Assembly (NCBI GenBank): GCA_963675935.2
Contig: CAXXPV010000003.1
Location: 124,001 to 188,000, forward strand
From: G963675935 sp963675935
Lineage (GTDB): Bacteria; Planctomycetota; Planctomycetia; Pirellulales; Thermoguttaceae
Length of the DNA stretch: 64,000 bases
Direction: 5' to 3'
Below, piece after piece: positions 32,429 through 40,218 of this stretch. The notes below the pieces were generated by a model that had not been told where the DNA came from, made no database searches, and was given only the letters and a program-made list of their open reading frames with translations. The first letter of the stretch is position 1, and each line of letters starts with the position of its first letter. The translations under genes were made by a program, and so were the position numbers.

Positions 32429-33477
32429 GTCGTTTCCCTCAGCGCCAGTCCGGCGACGACGTCCCATTGCCCGGGCCGACCGGCGACCTCACCCTTCTCG
32501 AAAGGACGCAGCGGATTGCCGACGTCGCACGGCAGGTCGAGCCGCGCAGCCAGCCACTGGGCCAGCGACTCGGTAGCCTCGCCCCCGCCAAGCATGATTT
32601 GCGCGAGCGGCTGCCCGCGAAACGTGACGCTGTAATAACGCAAACACAGCGACAACTCGTGCGCGAGCTTGTCGAGCGTCGGACGCAGGGCTTCGTCGAT
32701 GCCGCGGGCGATCTCGGGATCGCGCTGCTCCGGCTGGCGGTCGCCGTCGCGCCGCCGCAAGGCCATCGCGTCGCCGGGCGACATTTTCAGATGCCGGGCG
32801 ACGGCCTCGTCGAGATGCCGCCCGCCGATGTCGATGTACTTGACGAACATCGCGCCGGCGCCGCGTGCGATCAGCGCCAGGGTGTTCGACGCGCCCACGT
32901 TGACGAACATCATTCGCCGCTGCTGGTCGTCGTCGCGGCGATATTGCCGGCGATAGCAGCGGAGCATCGCCGCCGGCTCGGCGTCGATCGCCACCGGACG
33001 CACTCCGGCTCGACGCGCAACGCCCAACAGCCGGTCCAGCAACGGACGATGACAGGCCAGCAGCACCACTTCGCGGCGGATCGTGTCGCCCTGCTTCACG
33101 TCGTCGGCCTCGATGTAGCGGATTTCCGCCTCTTCGCTGCTGAATGGCAGCCGGCCGGCCGCCTCGAAGTGGACGATCTTCGTCAGCTCGTCGCCCGCGG
33201 CATGAGCCACGCGAAGGTTTTGCGCAAAGAGTCTTCCGGTTCCCAAACACAACACGGCGTCGCGGCCGTGGAAATCGCGTCCCTCGCGGGCATGTCGGAT
33301 CGCCTCGACCAGCCGGTCGTCCTGGCGGTCCTGGTTGGCGGCCGTTTCCGGCGGCAGTTCCCACCGCGCGGTCGTGCGAACCCGGCTTCGAGCCGCGTCA
33401 AATTGCATCAGCTTGACCGATCGACTGCCGATGTCAATGCCAATGGGACCGCAACGATTTTTGAGCAACCAGGGCAT
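32425..33477 (-). CDS. PilM-like actin-fold cytoplasmic assembly protein
   Basis: 350 aa. Its actin-like ATPase fold starts with the phosphate-1 motif GIDIGSRSVKLMQF. Also visible are LPFSSEEAEIRYIEADD, the second phosphate region MMFVNVGASNTLALI, GGRHLDEAVARHLKM and the adenosine motif IMLGGGEATESLAQWLAARL. PilM binds the PilN N-terminus on the cytoplasmic face. It is the first of the tightly overlapping PilM-N-O set, following the prepilin gene at 33614 by about 136 bp of repeat DNA. Confidence 0.88.
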   Translation of the reverse strand: MPWLLKNRCGPIGIDIGSRSVKLMQFDAARSRVRTTARWELPPETAANQDRQDDRLVEAIRHAREGRDFHGRDAVLCLGTGRLFAQNLRVAHAAGDELTKIVHFEAAGRLPFSSEEAEIRYIEADDVKQGDTIRREVVLLACHRPLLDRLLGVARRAGVRPVAIDAEPAAMLRCYRRQYRRDDDQQRRMMFVNVGASNTLALIARGAGAMFVKYIDIGGRHLDEAVARHLKMSPGDAMALRRRDGDRQPEQRDPEIARGIDEALRPTLDKLAHELSLCLRYYSVTFRGQPLAQIMLGGGEATESLAQWLAARLDLPCDVGNPLRPFEKGEVAGRPGQWDVVAGLALRETT

Positions 33478-33522
33478 GATTTTTATTCTTAGACGCTGTT
33501 AAAGAACAGCTTATGCAATTCC

Positions 33523-33581
33523 GTAGGACGGATTTCCGAATCCGTCTCTGAAAACCAGACGGATTCGGAAATCCGTCCTAC
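33523..33581. repeat. Palindrome between the prepilin and PilM-like genes
   Basis: GTAGGACGGATTTCCGAATC and its inverted complement ending CCGTCCTAC form a near-perfect 59-bp hairpin in the gap 3' of the prepilin-like gene. Confidence 0.8.
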
Positions 33582-33613
33582 GTATAATTCACCAACTTGT
33601 TTTTCACAGACCC

Positions 33614-34303
33614 TTAGTTTGCCATGACTTCCGCCGGCGGCGCCGCGGCGGTGTAGTCGCCGACGGCGACCAAGCCGGTCGCGGGATTGATCTGCAACGT
33701 GATGTATTTCGTGCCGTCGCCGCTGCCCGCGGCCAACCACAGGATGGTCGCGTCGGAGCGGGTTGTTTGCCCGAGCGGCCCGAACTCCACGTCGGACGCC
33801 TTCTCGAACGTAGAGCCGGAAGCCGCCGCCGCAAGCCGCACCGTCGGGCCAACGTGCGGAAGCTCGTCCAGATCGACAATGTGTCGATCCGTCGGGTCGT
33901 CCGGCGACGAAAACGGCGACCGCGGCAACGTCGTCAGCGAAACGCTCGATCCGCTGTGTTCCAACACCAGACGATTTTCCGTGAAGTTAAACACTACTCG
34001 ATAATTACTGTTGTTCGATACGGCCAAGCTTCGGGCGTAGGCCAAATCGGTCGCCACGATCTGGGCGGTCGATCGCAATTGCTCGTGGACGGCCGATTGC
34101 GCTCCGGGCAGCGCGACAGCCGCCAGAATCGCCACGATGGCCACCACCAGGAGCAACTCCAACAGCGTCAGGCCTTTCGCCGGCTTGAAAAACGTAGGGT
34201 GGGACAAGCGAAGCGCAGTCCCACCATCTTTCAACGCGGCTATGGTGGGACCGCGCTTCGCTTGTCCCACCCTACAGGATTTATCCCTCCCTGCGGAACT
34301 CAT
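33614..34303 (-). CDS. GspH-like minor pseudopilin with a repeat-extended leader
   Basis: 229 aa. The prepilin peptidase site is PAKG|LTLLELLLVV (cleavage after G44, Glu at +5), followed by a hydrophobic helix and a GspH/FimT-type C-terminal domain (AQIVATDLAYARSLAVSNNSNYRVVF). The leader is unusually long (44 residues) because residues about 10-37 are encoded by the palindromic repeat at 34194-34275. No better start is seen downstream: the cleavage-site region itself lacks a close ATG/GTG. Start and stop overlap the small protein gene at 34300 (ATGA). It is probably a component of the pseudopilus tip. Confidence 0.85.
   Translation of the reverse strand: MSSAGRDKSCRVGQAKRGPTIAALKDGGTALRLSHPTFFKPAKGLTLLELLLVVAIVAILAAVALPGAQSAVHEQLRSTAQIVATDLAYARSLAVSNNSNYRVVFNFTENRLVLEHSGSSVSLTTLPRSPFSSPDDPTDRHIVDLDELPHVGPTVRLAAAASGSTFEKASDVEFGPLGQTTRSDATILWLAAGSGDGTKYITLQINPATGLVAVGDYTAAAPPAEVMAN
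34194..34275. repeat. GTAGGGTGGGACAAGC palindrome within a prepilin leader
   Basis: An 82-bp inverted repeat with arms GTAGGGTGGGACAAGCGAAG and its complement. A related element is at 37777-37860, upstream of the GspI-like gene. Confidence 0.85.
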
Positions 34304-34539
34304 TTTTTAGGAAGTTCCGTGACGACGACTTTGACATCACCCGATTTCAGCAATTCGTTCTGTTGTTTCAGGAGATTCTTGATCTCTTCCAAATTGGCGA
34401 TTATCGTCTGACGGTCTTCCGGGGCGTTGGCCAATGTCGGTTTGGGAGTGTTCTGGGCGATGCCCGGCTGGTAAACACTCAACGTAATTTGGATGGCGAT
34501 GACGGCCACGGCCAACAGCCACCAACGTGTTTGACTCAT
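34300..34539 (-). CDS. Small membrane-anchored coiled-coil protein in the pseudopilin operon
   Basis: 79 aa. An N-terminal hydrophobic segment (WWLLAVAVIAIQITLSVY) acts as signal or anchor, followed by a short helix with heptad leucines (IIANLEEIKNLLKQQNELLKSGD). No family is recognised. It overlaps the GspH-like gene by 4 bp and lies 63 bp after the GspK-like gene, so it is part of the operon. A protein of the same build (72 aa) is encoded at 60594-60812. Confidence 0.7.
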   Translation of the reverse strand: MSQTRWWLLAVAVIAIQITLSVYQPGIAQNTPKPTLANAPEDRQTIIANLEEIKNLLKQQNELLKSGDVKVVVTELPKK

Positions 34540-34602
34540 GGTATTTTCCCTTTTTGTGCTGCAATGCGGAATTCACGCGCCGCACGATAATCTAGCATAT
34601 TT

Positions 34603-36090
34603 TTACGGATTTTCCGTCCACGACACCAAATCCCACCGCAACCCCCCGTCGTCATTATGCGGCATGAAGATCGGATCATAAGAGTTCGCCCAATGATACG
34701 CGGCGGCGGACGGCTCCGGGGCGAACGTCAACAGCGGCAGGGGAGAACGCCCGGTGGTCGCCATCCAAATCGGAAAGTATTTCGAGGTGTACAATGGATT
34801 CAAGAAGTAGGCCCATGCGTAAGCGTTGTAATACGCTTCCCAGTTGAGCGTATCCCAAGGCGTGCGCTGCCGCACCAGGATTTTTTCGGCCGCCAATTGT
34901 CCAGCGAGCGAGAAGGTCATGTCCTCGGAACCTCTTTCGATCGTGAACGTGCCGAACGAGGCGACAAGTCCCGTGATTTTTCCTCCCGCGCCCGCCTTGA
35001 CCGTGACATTGACGCAACTCAGCGCCGGCAATCGCAGCACGTCGCTCGTGCCGGCCAAGGCCGGCAGCGCCGGCGGTTGCAGCACGATGTTCGTGCCCGT
35101 CAGTCTCACGTCGCCCGTGCAAAACAACGATCCCTCGATGGTCACGTTGCTGCCGATGGTCATGGCGCCGTCGTGGAAGAAGACGCCCAAGGGATTTGTC
35201 GCCGCGTCGGGCGAGAGCGCAACGGCCTGAAGCGTGTCGCCGACGGTTTGGGCCGTGTACTCCGGTCCTCCGGGATAAATTCGATACGCCATCGCCGCGG
35301 TCGGCTTGGTCCAATCGGTGTTCGACTCGCTCGCGGCAAGGTGGAGCGGAGCGACGTCCATCGCCGAGAGCAAGGCGGAGTATCTGCCCTCCTGTTCGGA
35401 CAACGGAAGATAGATCGGGCCGTTGAACGGCCGATAGTCGTCGCCGCCGGCCAACTGATAGGCGTTCAAGTCCGTGAAATACCGGGTCCGAGCGGTGTTG
35501 TCGTTGGGATAATTCACTCCGATTCTCAGCGTATTTTGCAGCCGGACTTTTCCCGTGAAACGGCAAGGAATGTCGATCTCCGTATCGAACTTCTTCGTTT
35601 GATAGATGGTATAGCCTTTCATGGCGGCGAAGTCGGTGGGCTGCGGGGCCAGTCGGCGCGGAATCAGGCGAACCACCGCCCGGATGCAATGCGAGGCGAT
35701 CGACTGCGGATTTTGCGGATCGACGGCGTATCCGGTGGCCAGCAGCGTCACGCGATAGGGTTGATCGTCGTCGCCGGCGCCGAGCATCGGGTCGCCGGCG
35801 GTGTAGGTTGTCCGAAAACTTTCGTTGTCGCCCAGCGATCCGGTGAGCGGAATTCCAACGCCGGTCCAATCGCCGCGGTGCATTTTCTTGAGAGCCGCTG
35901 CCAAGCCGGTCAGTGCGGCCTGTCGAGACGAGGCCTGGCGATCCGCGTTGCGTTGGATCGTGCCGATCGTGCTTTGGCCGCGCATCGCGGCGTAGCATAG
36001 CCCAACGGTCAGTGACAGCAACAGCAGCACCATCAACACGGCCATGCCGCGGCGCGAGCTCGGATTGCGTTTATGGCGGGTTTGTTTCAT
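34603..36090 (-). CDS. PilX/GspK-like pilus-associated protein
   Basis: 495 aa from ATG 36088-36090, inside a longer open frame whose upstream part shadows the GspJ-like gene. The N-terminus (KRNPSSRRGMAVLMVLLLLSLTVGLCYAAMR) is a basic stretch, then a hydrophobic helix as in PilX and GspK proteins, but no Glu at +5. The long C-terminal part contains a beta-helical-looking section (VTIEGSLFCTGDVRLTGTNIVL). It overlaps the GspJ-like gene by 4 bp (ATGA). The exact role is uncertain; a minor pilin or pilus-tip assembly protein fits the context. Confidence 0.75.
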   Translation of the reverse strand: MKQTRHKRNPSSRRGMAVLMVLLLLSLTVGLCYAAMRGQSTIGTIQRNADRQASSRQAALTGLAAALKKMHRGDWTGVGIPLTGSLGDNESFRTTYTAGDPMLGAGDDDQPYRVTLLATGYAVDPQNPQSIASHCIRAVVRLIPRRLAPQPTDFAAMKGYTIYQTKKFDTEIDIPCRFTGKVRLQNTLRIGVNYPNDNTARTRYFTDLNAYQLAGGDDYRPFNGPIYLPLSEQEGRYSALLSAMDVAPLHLAASESNTDWTKPTAAMAYRIYPGGPEYTAQTVGDTLQAVALSPDAATNPLGVFFHDGAMTIGSNVTIEGSLFCTGDVRLTGTNIVLQPPALPALAGTSDVLRLPALSCVNVTVKAGAGGKITGLVASFGTFTIERGSEDMTFSLAGQLAAEKILVRQRTPWDTLNWEAYYNAYAWAYFLNPLYTSKYFPIWMATTGRSPLPLLTFAPEPSAAAYHWANSYDPIFMPHNDDGGLRWDLVSWTENP

Positions 36091-36920
36091 GGATGTGGCA
36101 AAGGATAATAGAGAGCGGCGGAACCGAGATAGGGAACCGCCAGAGAGGCGGCCGCCTTCGACGCGACCCACGACGAACCCGGAGTGAGTTGCAGTTCCGT
36201 GCGGACCCACACCTGTCGAAGCCCTTCTTGCGTTCCGTGGACGCCACGCGCCCACGGCAAATCGGACCAGTTGGTCGTGATGCCGGGGTAGTTGTTCCAG
36301 TCGGTCGCCGAGGGCCGCAGCCGCACGTCGAATCGCACGGCCCCTCGAAGGCTGCTTGCGTCCGACGCGGAAGCCAGGCAAGTCCGCAGCAAATCGCTCA
36401 ACACCACGATCTTCGATGTGGAGGCCGTTTTCATCGACGCCATCGCCGTTTGCCATGCCGCCGTGTCGCCGACCGACGGAACCGTTCTCGTATCCGATGG
36501 CGCCGTGATTTCGACAAACTTGCTCGGATCGCTTGGATCGGGACAGTAAACGATCAATTCGTTGTAACAGGGCAAACCGCTCGGGGCAGCCGCCGTTCCG
36601 TTGGGCCGCCACACCACCAACGTGTCGGGATAGCTGTAGGAATTCACCGTTTCGGCCACGACCAGACAGCCCGGAAACAGCCGGTTGGCCGTCGCTTGGC
36701 CGACGTTCCGCGCGATTCGATCGAACGCGACCCTGGCGTGCTGCGTGGTGGTTCCAAAACCTTCGGCGTACTCGAAGCTTTGCTGCGAGGTGCGAGCCAA
36801 CCCGCCCATCGCGGTGACGATCATCAGCATGATTGCCGACGCGACCGTCAGTTCCAGCAGCGTCATGCCGTGGCGACAAGGACGTTTGCCGCGTTGTTTA
36901 TCGAGTGTCTGGTTAATCAT
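36087..36920 (-). CDS. GspJ-like minor pseudopilin
   Basis: 277 aa from ATG 36918-36920 (MINQTLDKQRGKRPCRHG). The class III leader is cleaved after G18 (HG|MTLLELTVAS, Glu at +5), followed by a hydrophobic helix (VASAIMLMIVTAMGGL). The C-terminal domain has no recognisable motif beyond a PulJ-type layout (ARVAFDRIARNVGQATANR). It overlaps the next gene by 4 bp. Confidence 0.85.
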   Translation of the reverse strand: MINQTLDKQRGKRPCRHGMTLLELTVASAIMLMIVTAMGGLARTSQQSFEYAEGFGTTTQHARVAFDRIARNVGQATANRLFPGCLVVAETVNSYSYPDTLVVWRPNGTAAAPSGLPCYNELIVYCPDPSDPSKFVEITAPSDTRTVPSVGDTAAWQTAMASMKTASTSKIVVLSDLLRTCLASASDASSLRGAVRFDVRLRPSATDWNNYPGITTNWSDLPWARGVHGTQEGLRQVWVRTELQLTPGSSWVASKAAASLAVPYLGSAALYYPLPHP

Positions 36921-36925
36921 GTCGT

Positions 36926-36995
36926 AATAGCCGGAGGCTAACAGCCTCCGGAGGATCGGCGGTAAAGCACCGGAGGCTGTTAGCCTCCGGCTATT
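36926..36995. repeat. Paired CCGGAGGCTAACAGCCTCCGG palindromes
   Basis: Two hairpins of the type GGAGGCT/AGCCTCC, in opposite orientation, fill the 98-bp gap between the GspI-like and GspJ-like genes. Confidence 0.8.
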
Positions 36996-37018
36996 TTGCA
37001 TGATTATGGTAATGGTCG

Positions 37019-37621
37019 CTATTTGACCGACAGCGGAGAAACATAGGGCACCACTTGTCTGATTTTCGCCAGTTCGCGGTCGCCACGGTCGGGATCGACG
37101 TAGACGATTCGCACCTCGACGACGCGGTAATCGCTGGTCGTGCCCGATGGCAATCGCGCGGTCAGGTCGGAGTCGGCGACATAATACACGTCGATCTCCT
37201 GCCGCCAGTTTTGGAAGTATCCGGCGTCGCACCGAAACGCCGCATTTCGTTGGCCGCCTTGGCCGTCGTCGGTTCCCAACGCGATGCCGTAGGAATCGGT
37301 CGGCGGTTGGCTGCGGAATCCGTTGAAGTCGCCGATGTCGTCGAACCGTTTTCGAGCGCCCGCGACAGTCTCCAAGACGCCGGGCCCAAGCGTCGTGGCG
37401 TAAGCCGTGTCGCCGAGTTCCATGTAGCGGCAGCCGACCGCCTCGTCCATCAACTGCTGAGCCATGCCCTGGGCGATCGTTTCGCGCATCGTGTCGTCGG
37501 TCGTCTTGAGCGACGTGGTGACGCCAAGCAGCAACGTGCTGCCCGCAATGGCCGTCAACGAAATCGCCACCAAGGCTTCGATCAGTGTAAAACCGGACCT
37601 GGTGCGGTGGGCGGGAGACAT
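37019..37621 (-). CDS. GspI-like minor pseudopilin
   Basis: 200 aa. Leader MSPAHRTRSG is cleaved before FTLIEALVAISLTAIAGSTL (Glu at +5). The C-terminal domain contains a short beta-rich segment (YRVVEVRIVYVDPDRGDRELAKI). As the first gene of the minus-strand locus it probably has the promoter in the 37622-37776 gap, but I find only weak -35/-10 matches there. Confidence 0.85.
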   Translation of the reverse strand: MSPAHRTRSGFTLIEALVAISLTAIAGSTLLLGVTTSLKTTDDTMRETIAQGMAQQLMDEAVGCRYMELGDTAYATTLGPGVLETVAGARKRFDDIGDFNGFRSQPPTDSYGIALGTDDGQGGQRNAAFRCDAGYFQNWRQEIDVYYVADSDLTARLPSGTTSDYRVVEVRIVYVDPDRGDRELAKIRQVVPYVSPLSVK

Positions 37622-37776
37622 TCCAAAACCTCGTCGGAAAATTCAACTCTCCCAACTATAGGTTCTTCCGCACAGTCGGTAAGATGCGACACTTGTGAGA
37701 AAACTGCGACGTTGCCGATTCGCCACCGAAGTTGCGTTTTCGCAACACTGTTTAGTTTTTGTTGCGGAAAGCATGT

Positions 37777-37860
37777 GTAGGGTGGGACAAGTCCTCGCAG
37801 TCCCACCAAACGCCGGGAAAAACGCATGGTGGGACCGCGCTAAAGCTTGTCCCACCCTAC
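37777..37860. repeat. GTAGGGTGGGACAAG palindrome between nadC and the pilus locus
   Basis: An inverted repeat of the same family as 34194-34275 (arms GTAGGGTGGGACAAG and CTTGTCCCACCCTAC). It lies upstream of the pseudopilin operon and beyond the nadC stop codon. Confidence 0.8.
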
Positions 37861-37882
37861 TTTCTTGTTGATTTGCCGATCT

Positions 37883-38779
37883 TTAGCCGACGGCCCAATC
37901 CAGCCCGAAATCCAATCCGACGGCCGAATGCGTCAGCGCCCCGACGCTGATCCGCTCGACCCCGCTTTCGGCAATCGCCCGCACCGTCGCCAGATCGACC
38001 CCGCCCGACGCTTCCAGTTCGATCGCTCGATCGAAGGCGTCTCTTCGCGCGACGGCCTCGCGCAGTTGGTCGGGCGTCATGTTGTCGAGCAACACAATGT
38101 CGGGCCGGGCTGGAAGCACCGCGTCGAGCTGATCGAGCGTGTCCACCTCGACTTCAATCACCATGTTCGGATCGCCGACGAATTGCCGCGCCTGCTCGAC
38201 CGCCTGGCCGGGCGTGAGTCGCCGCGCGATGACGGCCAGATGGTTGTCCTTGATGAGCACGGCCTCGTCGAGTCCGCCGCGATGGTTCCGTCCGCCGCCG
38301 CAGCGAACCGCGTATTTTTCGAGCCGCCGCCAGCCGGGCGTGGTCTTGCGGGTGTCGTAGATGCGAGCCTTCGTGCCGGCCACGGCATCGACGTATTGGC
38401 GGGTGAGCGTGGCGATGCCCGATAGTCGGCCGAGCAAGTTCAGCAGAATCCGTTCGGCGGCGAGCAGTCCTCTCGCAGGGCCTTCGATCACGCCGGCGCA
38501 ATCGCCCGGAGCGACACGTTGGCCATCGACGATGCGTGGCGACCATCGGAGACGGGGGTCGATTTGGGCGAGCGTCAATTCCACGCCCGGCAGCCCCGCG
38601 ACGACGCCCGGCCGTCGCGCGGCGACATCGGCCCGGCCCGGGGTTTCTTCGGCCACCAACGCCCTGGTGGTCCAGTCGCCGTCGCGGCCGAGGTCTTCGC
38701 GGGCGGCCAGATCGAGGATCGCCCGCAGATCGCCGGCGAGGCGATCGTCCCAAACGATTTGATGAAATTCCTTGCTCAT
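37883..38779 (-). CDS. nadC: Nicotinate-nucleotide pyrophosphorylase (carboxylating)
   Basis: 298 aa from ATG 38777-38779 (MSKEFHQIVWDD). It converts quinolinate and PRPP to nicotinate mononucleotide in de novo NAD synthesis. Conserved parts: AAREDLGRDGDWTTRAL, ERILLNLLGRLSGIATLT, ARIYDTRKTTPGWRRLEKYAVRCGGGRNHR, the loop DEAVLIKDNHL, and VEVDTLDQ with VLLDNMTPDQL. Length is normal. No nadA or nadB is adjacent. A candidate structured RNA (38998-39129) lies upstream on the same strand. Confidence 0.95.
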   Translation of the reverse strand: MSKEFHQIVWDDRLAGDLRAILDLAAREDLGRDGDWTTRALVAEETPGRADVAARRPGVVAGLPGVELTLAQIDPRLRWSPRIVDGQRVAPGDCAGVIEGPARGLLAAERILLNLLGRLSGIATLTRQYVDAVAGTKARIYDTRKTTPGWRRLEKYAVRCGGGRNHRGGLDEAVLIKDNHLAVIARRLTPGQAVEQARQFVGDPNMVIEVEVDTLDQLDAVLPARPDIVLLDNMTPDQLREAVARRDAFDRAIELEASGGVDLATVRAIAESGVERISVGALTHSAVGLDFGLDWAVG

Positions 38780-38854
38780 GGGCGAACAGCATAGCATTTT
38801 TCGGCCGCGGCGGGAACTGTTCCGTGGTCTGCCAGCCCGCATTTCTACCCACCG

Positions 38855-38932
38855 TTTAGCCGGCGAGCTTGCTCGCCGCGTTTTTGGCGGGATTCATCGT
38901 CCTTTCGCGGCGAACAAGTTCGCCGGCTAAAC
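38855..38932. repeat. Head-to-head pair of GCCGGCGAGC palindromes upstream of nadC
   Basis: Units at 38855-38880 and 38907-38932 in opposite orientation can form one long hairpin in the nadC 5' region. Confidence 0.75.
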
Positions 38933-38997
38933 GGACGCGATGTCGTCATTTTTCCTCGACTGGTGAGAAAAGCGGATTAGCCTTTCCATCGGCGCAT

Positions 38998-39129
38998 GAA
39001 AAAAGCCCGCTGCTTGCCTGTCAGATATCGGCCGGCAACGGGCTTCCACCGCGGGAATCTATCTGACGCCTCATGCGGTGTCCCTGTCAGAGCGCCGTTG
39101 ACGAGGCAGTCAAACCTGCACGCCCTGAC
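38998..39129 (-). ncRNA. Candidate structured RNA upstream of nadC (small RNA or riboregulator)
   Basis: About 132 nt between a good sigma-70-type promoter (39136-39163) and a terminator. On the minus strand the RNA starts TGTCAGGGCG, which can pair with CGCTCTGACA (10 bp with one G-U). A second stem is GTCAGATA/TATCTGAC. The 3' end AGCCCGTTGCC pairs with GGCAA and CGGGCT (4-base bulge between), followed by six T, a rho-independent terminator. The terminator stem and the second stem interlock, so they form either a pseudoknot or exclusive alternatives. No ORF is contained. It could be an independent RNA, or a leader regulating nadC 219 nt downstream. No known RNA family was recognised. Confidence 0.5.
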
Positions 39130-39135
39130 ACCTGA

Positions 39136-39163
39136 ATTCTATGTCAAATGGCTTCCGTGTCAA
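39136..39163 (-). promoter_or_regulatory. Sigma-70-type promoter of the candidate RNA
   Basis: On the minus strand, -35 TTGACA (39158-39163) is followed after 16 bp by -10 TAGAAT (39136-39141). It overlaps the stop codon of the upstream exonuclease gene. Confidence 0.65.
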
Positions 39164-39996
39164 GAAATTTTTTCCGGCTCGGCGGCCCACGGATTGCGCC
39201 AATCCCCCCAATGCTCCAGGTAGGTCCGATAGGCCGCCGAGCTGTCGGCCTTGCTCTCCAACCACTGCTTCGTTTGGGCAATGATCTGCTGCTCGGCCTC
39301 GAGGGCAAGTTGGCCCGAAAGCACACGGGTGCGAAGGAACACGAAATACGTGTCCAGCACGTCACAGCGGCAATAGTCGTTGATTTCTGCCAGACGGCCG
39401 GCGTCGAACATGTCTTGGACCATGGCGCCCTGAACGTCCATTTTGCCGGGCTTGCCGAGGATATTGGCTGCCAGATTCAGCCCACCGGTGAATCGGGTCG
39501 ATCCGAAGTTGGTCATCATTTCGCACAGATCGAGGTGTGCCACGGTGTTATAGCGGCTCCGCGGCTGCTCGAACGACTTGCCGCCTTGAAACCAGCCCGG
39601 CACGCCGATGCCAAAGCGAAAGGCCGCCAGTTCCAACAGCGGCACGTCGAATCCACGGCCGTTGAAGCTTACCAGCGTGGGCCGATGATAGGCTTCCCAA
39701 CCGCGCCAGAACTTCTCGGTGATGACGTGCGGCCGGAACTGCGGGTCGTCCAACACGACCACGTCGTCCAGCCGGAAGTCGGCCGTCACCTTGCCCACCA
39801 CCACCGAAATCGGAATCTGAAAACTGTAGGGGATGAAGTCGCTGTCATGCTTCTCCAGCAGTTCATCGCGGTAGCGGCGGACCGCGTCGCCGGGCGAGAG
39901 CCCCTCGCTCGAATAACGCAGCTTCGCCACCAACGCGGCGTCGGCGACGCTTTCCGTATCGAACACCAAGTAGCGAACGGCGTTGTTGTTGGCCAT
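39160..39996 (-). CDS. Predicted 3'-5' exonuclease, PolB-like/DnaQ superfamily
   Basis: 278 aa. The DEDD exonuclease fold shows motif I YLVFDTESVADAAL, motif II LVSFNGRGFDVPLLELAAF and motif III INDYCRCDVLDTYFVFLR. It matches the family of stand-alone 3'-5' exonucleases related to the exonuclease domain of family B DNA polymerases. Length is typical. It lies downstream of recJ on the same strand, separated by about 220 bp that hold a dispersed repeat element. A role in DNA repair with RecJ is plausible but not shown. Confidence 0.88.
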   Translation of the reverse strand: MANNNAVRYLVFDTESVADAALVAKLRYSSEGLSPGDAVRRYRDELLEKHDSDFIPYSFQIPISVVVGKVTADFRLDDVVVLDDPQFRPHVITEKFWRGWEAYHRPTLVSFNGRGFDVPLLELAAFRFGIGVPGWFQGGKSFEQPRSRYNTVAHLDLCEMMTNFGSTRFTGGLNLAANILGKPGKMDVQGAMVQDMFDAGRLAEINDYCRCDVLDTYFVFLRTRVLSGQLALEAEQQIIAQTKQWLESKADSSAAYRTYLEHWGDWRNPWAAEPEKIS

Positions 39997-40028
39997 GGGA
40001 AGCTAGGGATTATGGATTAGGGATTAGT

Positions 40029-40206
40029 CCGTAGGTTATGCTTCAGCCTAACGCGGCAGAGTCGCAACCAATGGGTTTTGGGCCTTGGGACTTAGGTCTT
40101 GGGTCTTCGTGCCAAGACCGAAGCCCAAAGACCCAAGACCAATTTCAACACAGCCAAACATTGAGGATGTTATCTTAATCTTCAAGGCTAATGGCATAAC
40201 CTACGG
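40029..40206. repeat. 178-bp dispersed element with CCGTAGGTTATGC ends, copy 1
   Basis: Ends are CCGTAGGTTATGC and GGCATAACCTACGG. The interior (AACCAATGGGTTTTGGGCCT and following) matches the reverse complement of the element at 46581-46728. It lies in the gap between recJ and the exonuclease gene. Confidence 0.85.
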
Positions 40207-40218
40207 CCATGACTGGTG

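Noticed and set aside
38998..39129. 6S RNA
   Set aside because: The 5' and 3' ends are not complementary, and there is no large central bubble bounded by a closing stem.
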